DNA of 64,000 nucleotides, taken from contig CANJRG010000001.1 of the NCBI GenBank assembly GCA_947476745.1, forward strand, positions 1-64,000, given 5' to 3'. A model generated the notes under the pieces. That model searched no databases. It was not told where the DNA came from and saw only the letters and a list, made by a program, of their open reading frames with translations. The stretch comes from Acidimicrobiia bacterium. Its GTDB lineage: Bacteria; Actinomycetota; Acidimicrobiia; Acidimicrobiales; CAIXPF01. Positions within the stretch are counted from its first letter, which is position 1. Each line of letters starts with the position of its first letter. Position numbers and translations under genes: made by a program. Of this stretch, positions 62,915-64,000 are shown in pieces.

Positions 62915-63797
62915 GCGGCAGGCGCTGCATGAGCGTCGCCGTCTCGGCGAACAGATCGCCGATCCGGTCCACCCGTTCGAGCACCTCGTCCGACCGGAAC
63001 CGCATCGGCAGCTCACCGCCGGCGCAGGCGGCGACCTCCTCCCACGTCACCGGGGTCGACACGGTCCGCTCCGGCCGGGCGCGCGGGGAGTACACCCCGA
63101 TGGTGGTCTTGTGCCGGCTGTTCTGGCTCAAGTCGATGAACACCTTGCCGGGTCGTTACGCCCGGCTCATAACGCTGGTGACGAGGTCCGGCTGGCGGCG
63201 TTCGAGCAGCTGTGCAACGGCGTGGGCGAAATCCCGGGTCTGGTCGTGGGCGTGCGGACAATTGAGCGGCACGTAGAGCTGCAGACCCTTCGACCCCGAT
63301 GTCTTCGGCCACGCACGAAGCCCGACCGCGGTGAGCACGTCACGGATCTCGAGCGCGACCCGGCAACACGTGCCGATGTCAGCCGGCTCACCGGGGTCGA
63401 GGTCGAAGACAAGCATCGCCGGGTGGTCCACATCACCCGCCCGGGCCATCGGGGCATGTAGTTCGAGCGCCGCGAGATTGGCCGCCCACACCAGTACCGC
63501 GGTCGAATCGAGGACGCAGTAGCCGATCGGACCGTCGCGGTCGCCGGGGCCGTTTGCGGTACGCACCCAGTCAGGCCGATGCTTCGGGCAGCGTTTCTCG
63601 AAGAAGCTCACCCCCTCGACGCCGTCCGGGTAGCGCCGCAACGTCACCGAACGGTCGCCGAGATGGACCAGCGCAGTCGGTGCGATCCGCGTGTAGTAGT
63701 CCACGACCTGGGCCTTGGTGAAGCCCGTTGCCGGATACAGGACCTTGTCGAGGTTGGACAGCGTGAGGACACGACCGTCGATCTCGACCAGTGGCAT
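62871..63797 (-). pseudogene. Standalone LigD-type primase-polymerase (Prim-Pol), interrupted by one in-frame TAA
   Basis: Read through the stop, this is a full-length (about 307-residue) LigD-polymerase-family protein. The upstream part has VLTLSNLDKVLYPATGFTK, FFEKRCPKHRPDW, the catalytic DxD in LVFDLDPGEPAD, and KTSGSKGLQLYVPLN. It stops at TAA 63156-63158 right after VTSVMSRA; the next codons in the same frame continue the family sequence RPGKVFIDLSQNSRHKTT and end normally (DEVLERVDRIGDLF). The third catalytic Asp is in KVFID, after the stop, so the truncated product should be inactive. ATG 63797 follows TAGCCT by 6 nt. A sequencing error is possible. Confidence 0.8.
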
Positions 63798-64000
63798 CAC
63801 CCGAGGCTAGCGACATCGCCGATCGCCGGGCCTCCGGGCCACAGCCGCCTGGCCGGACCCGACCACCGCTCGGTACTTTCCCCCGACGCTCGGTAGACGC
63901 CCCGTCGGATGCGTCTCGCCCGACCGGCGTCATGTTCGTGACCGAGCGCATCGGCCAGGGCCTTGACCGGATTCGTTCCGGCCACCGCCAGATGACATCG
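63797..64000 (-). CDS. Possible C-terminal fragment of an unrecognised gene
   Basis: An open frame enters from the right edge and ends at TGA 63797-63799, overlapping the Prim-Pol ATG (TGATG). It reads HLAVAGTNPVKALADALGHE and then an Arg-rich tail. The TGATG junction is typical of coupled operon genes, but the codon bias is only moderate and no family is recognised; the stretch may be non-coding. Confidence 0.25.
   Translation of the reverse strand, partial: RCHLAVAGTNPVKALADALGHEHDAGRARRIRRGVYRASGESTERWSGPARRLWPGGPAIGDVASLG
63804..63809 (-). promoter_or_regulatory. Leaderless -10 element of the Prim-Pol gene
   Basis: TAGCCT on the minus strand, 6 nt before ATG 63797. It also lies in the last codons of the partial ORF upstream. 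Confidence 0.45.

Overview
This window comes from a very GC-rich chromosome, roughly 70% G+C by eye, with GTG starts, ATGA/GTGA gene overlaps and little non-coding space. Coenzyme F420 genes (cofD, cofE), an LCP cell-wall ligase, a MoeZ-type E1-like enzyme, a DUF5719-like secreted protein beside a giant membrane glycosyltransferase, and standalone LigD-type Prim-Pol remnants all point to an actinobacterium. The lineage is probably Acidimicrobiia or a neighbour; that placement is inference, because no rRNA or other marker gene is present. No tRNA, rRNA, CRISPR, prophage or insertion sequence was seen. No gap between genes exceeds 300 bases.

Layout. 1-4.2 kb: fragment of a membrane protein, a small zinc-ribbon protein, a CPBP protease, ftsH and a membrane-tethered thioredoxin-like protein. 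4.2-9.5 kb: DUF5719-like secreted protein and a 1140-residue GT2/membrane enzyme. 9.6-13.7 kb: small ORF, GT4 glycosyltransferase, RMD-type reductase, XRE regulator and gmd (GDP-6-deoxymannose sugars). 13.8-17.2 kb: membrane protein, hypothetical protein, and an acyl-CoA dehydrogenase-like flavoenzyme divergent from a TetR regulator. 17.3-21.8 kb: cofD-cofE, galE, a mannose-1-phosphate guanylyltransferase and a Thr-tailed membrane protein. 22-29.3 kb: three glycosyltransferases, UDP-xylose synthase, UDP-glucose dehydrogenase and LCP ligase. 29.4-33 kb: class IV aminotransferase, birA, and the biotin-carrying carboxylase that BirA modifies. 33.1-42.1 kb: glycosyl- and methyltransferases, an LpdA-type flavoprotein and a Wzm/Wzt polysaccharide exporter. 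42.3-50.2 kb: a secreted amidase with FG-GAP repeats, GT2, and the complete dTDP-rhamnose set rmlD, B, C, A. 50.3-54.2 kb: YfhO-like membrane enzyme and a GT2-methyltransferase fusion. 54.3-63.8 kb: moeZ, sirtuin, a conserved actinobacterial protein, pepA, cobalamin adenosyltransferase, metH and a Prim-Pol gene broken by one in-frame stop.

How it fits together. The central 40 kb is mostly one cell-surface programme. It makes GDP-mannose and a GDP-6-deoxyhexose, dTDP-L-rhamnose, UDP-glucuronate and UDP-xylose, and UDP-galactose. About ten glycosyltransferases use them, Wzm/Wzt exports a lipid-linked chain, LCP can attach it to peptidoglycan, and the amidase can trim the wall. The grouping of cofD-cofE with a mannose-1-phosphate guanylyltransferase, a WbbL-like GT2 and an LCP protein recalls, from memory, the M. 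tuberculosis Rv3261-Rv3267 neighbourhood. A second small theme is cobalamin: the adenosyltransferase is divergent from B12-dependent metH.

Gene control. At least twenty gene starts have a TANNNT hexamer 6-9 nt upstream of the start codon and usually no Shine-Dalgarno sequence. This is the signature of leaderless transcription and was used here to choose several starts. The most unusual items are the Prim-Pol gene with a lone TAA, two glycosyltransferase-methyltransferase fusions with opposite domain order, in-frame 12-15 bp tandem repeats in three surface-sugar genes, and short overlapping leader ORFs ahead of sugar genes.
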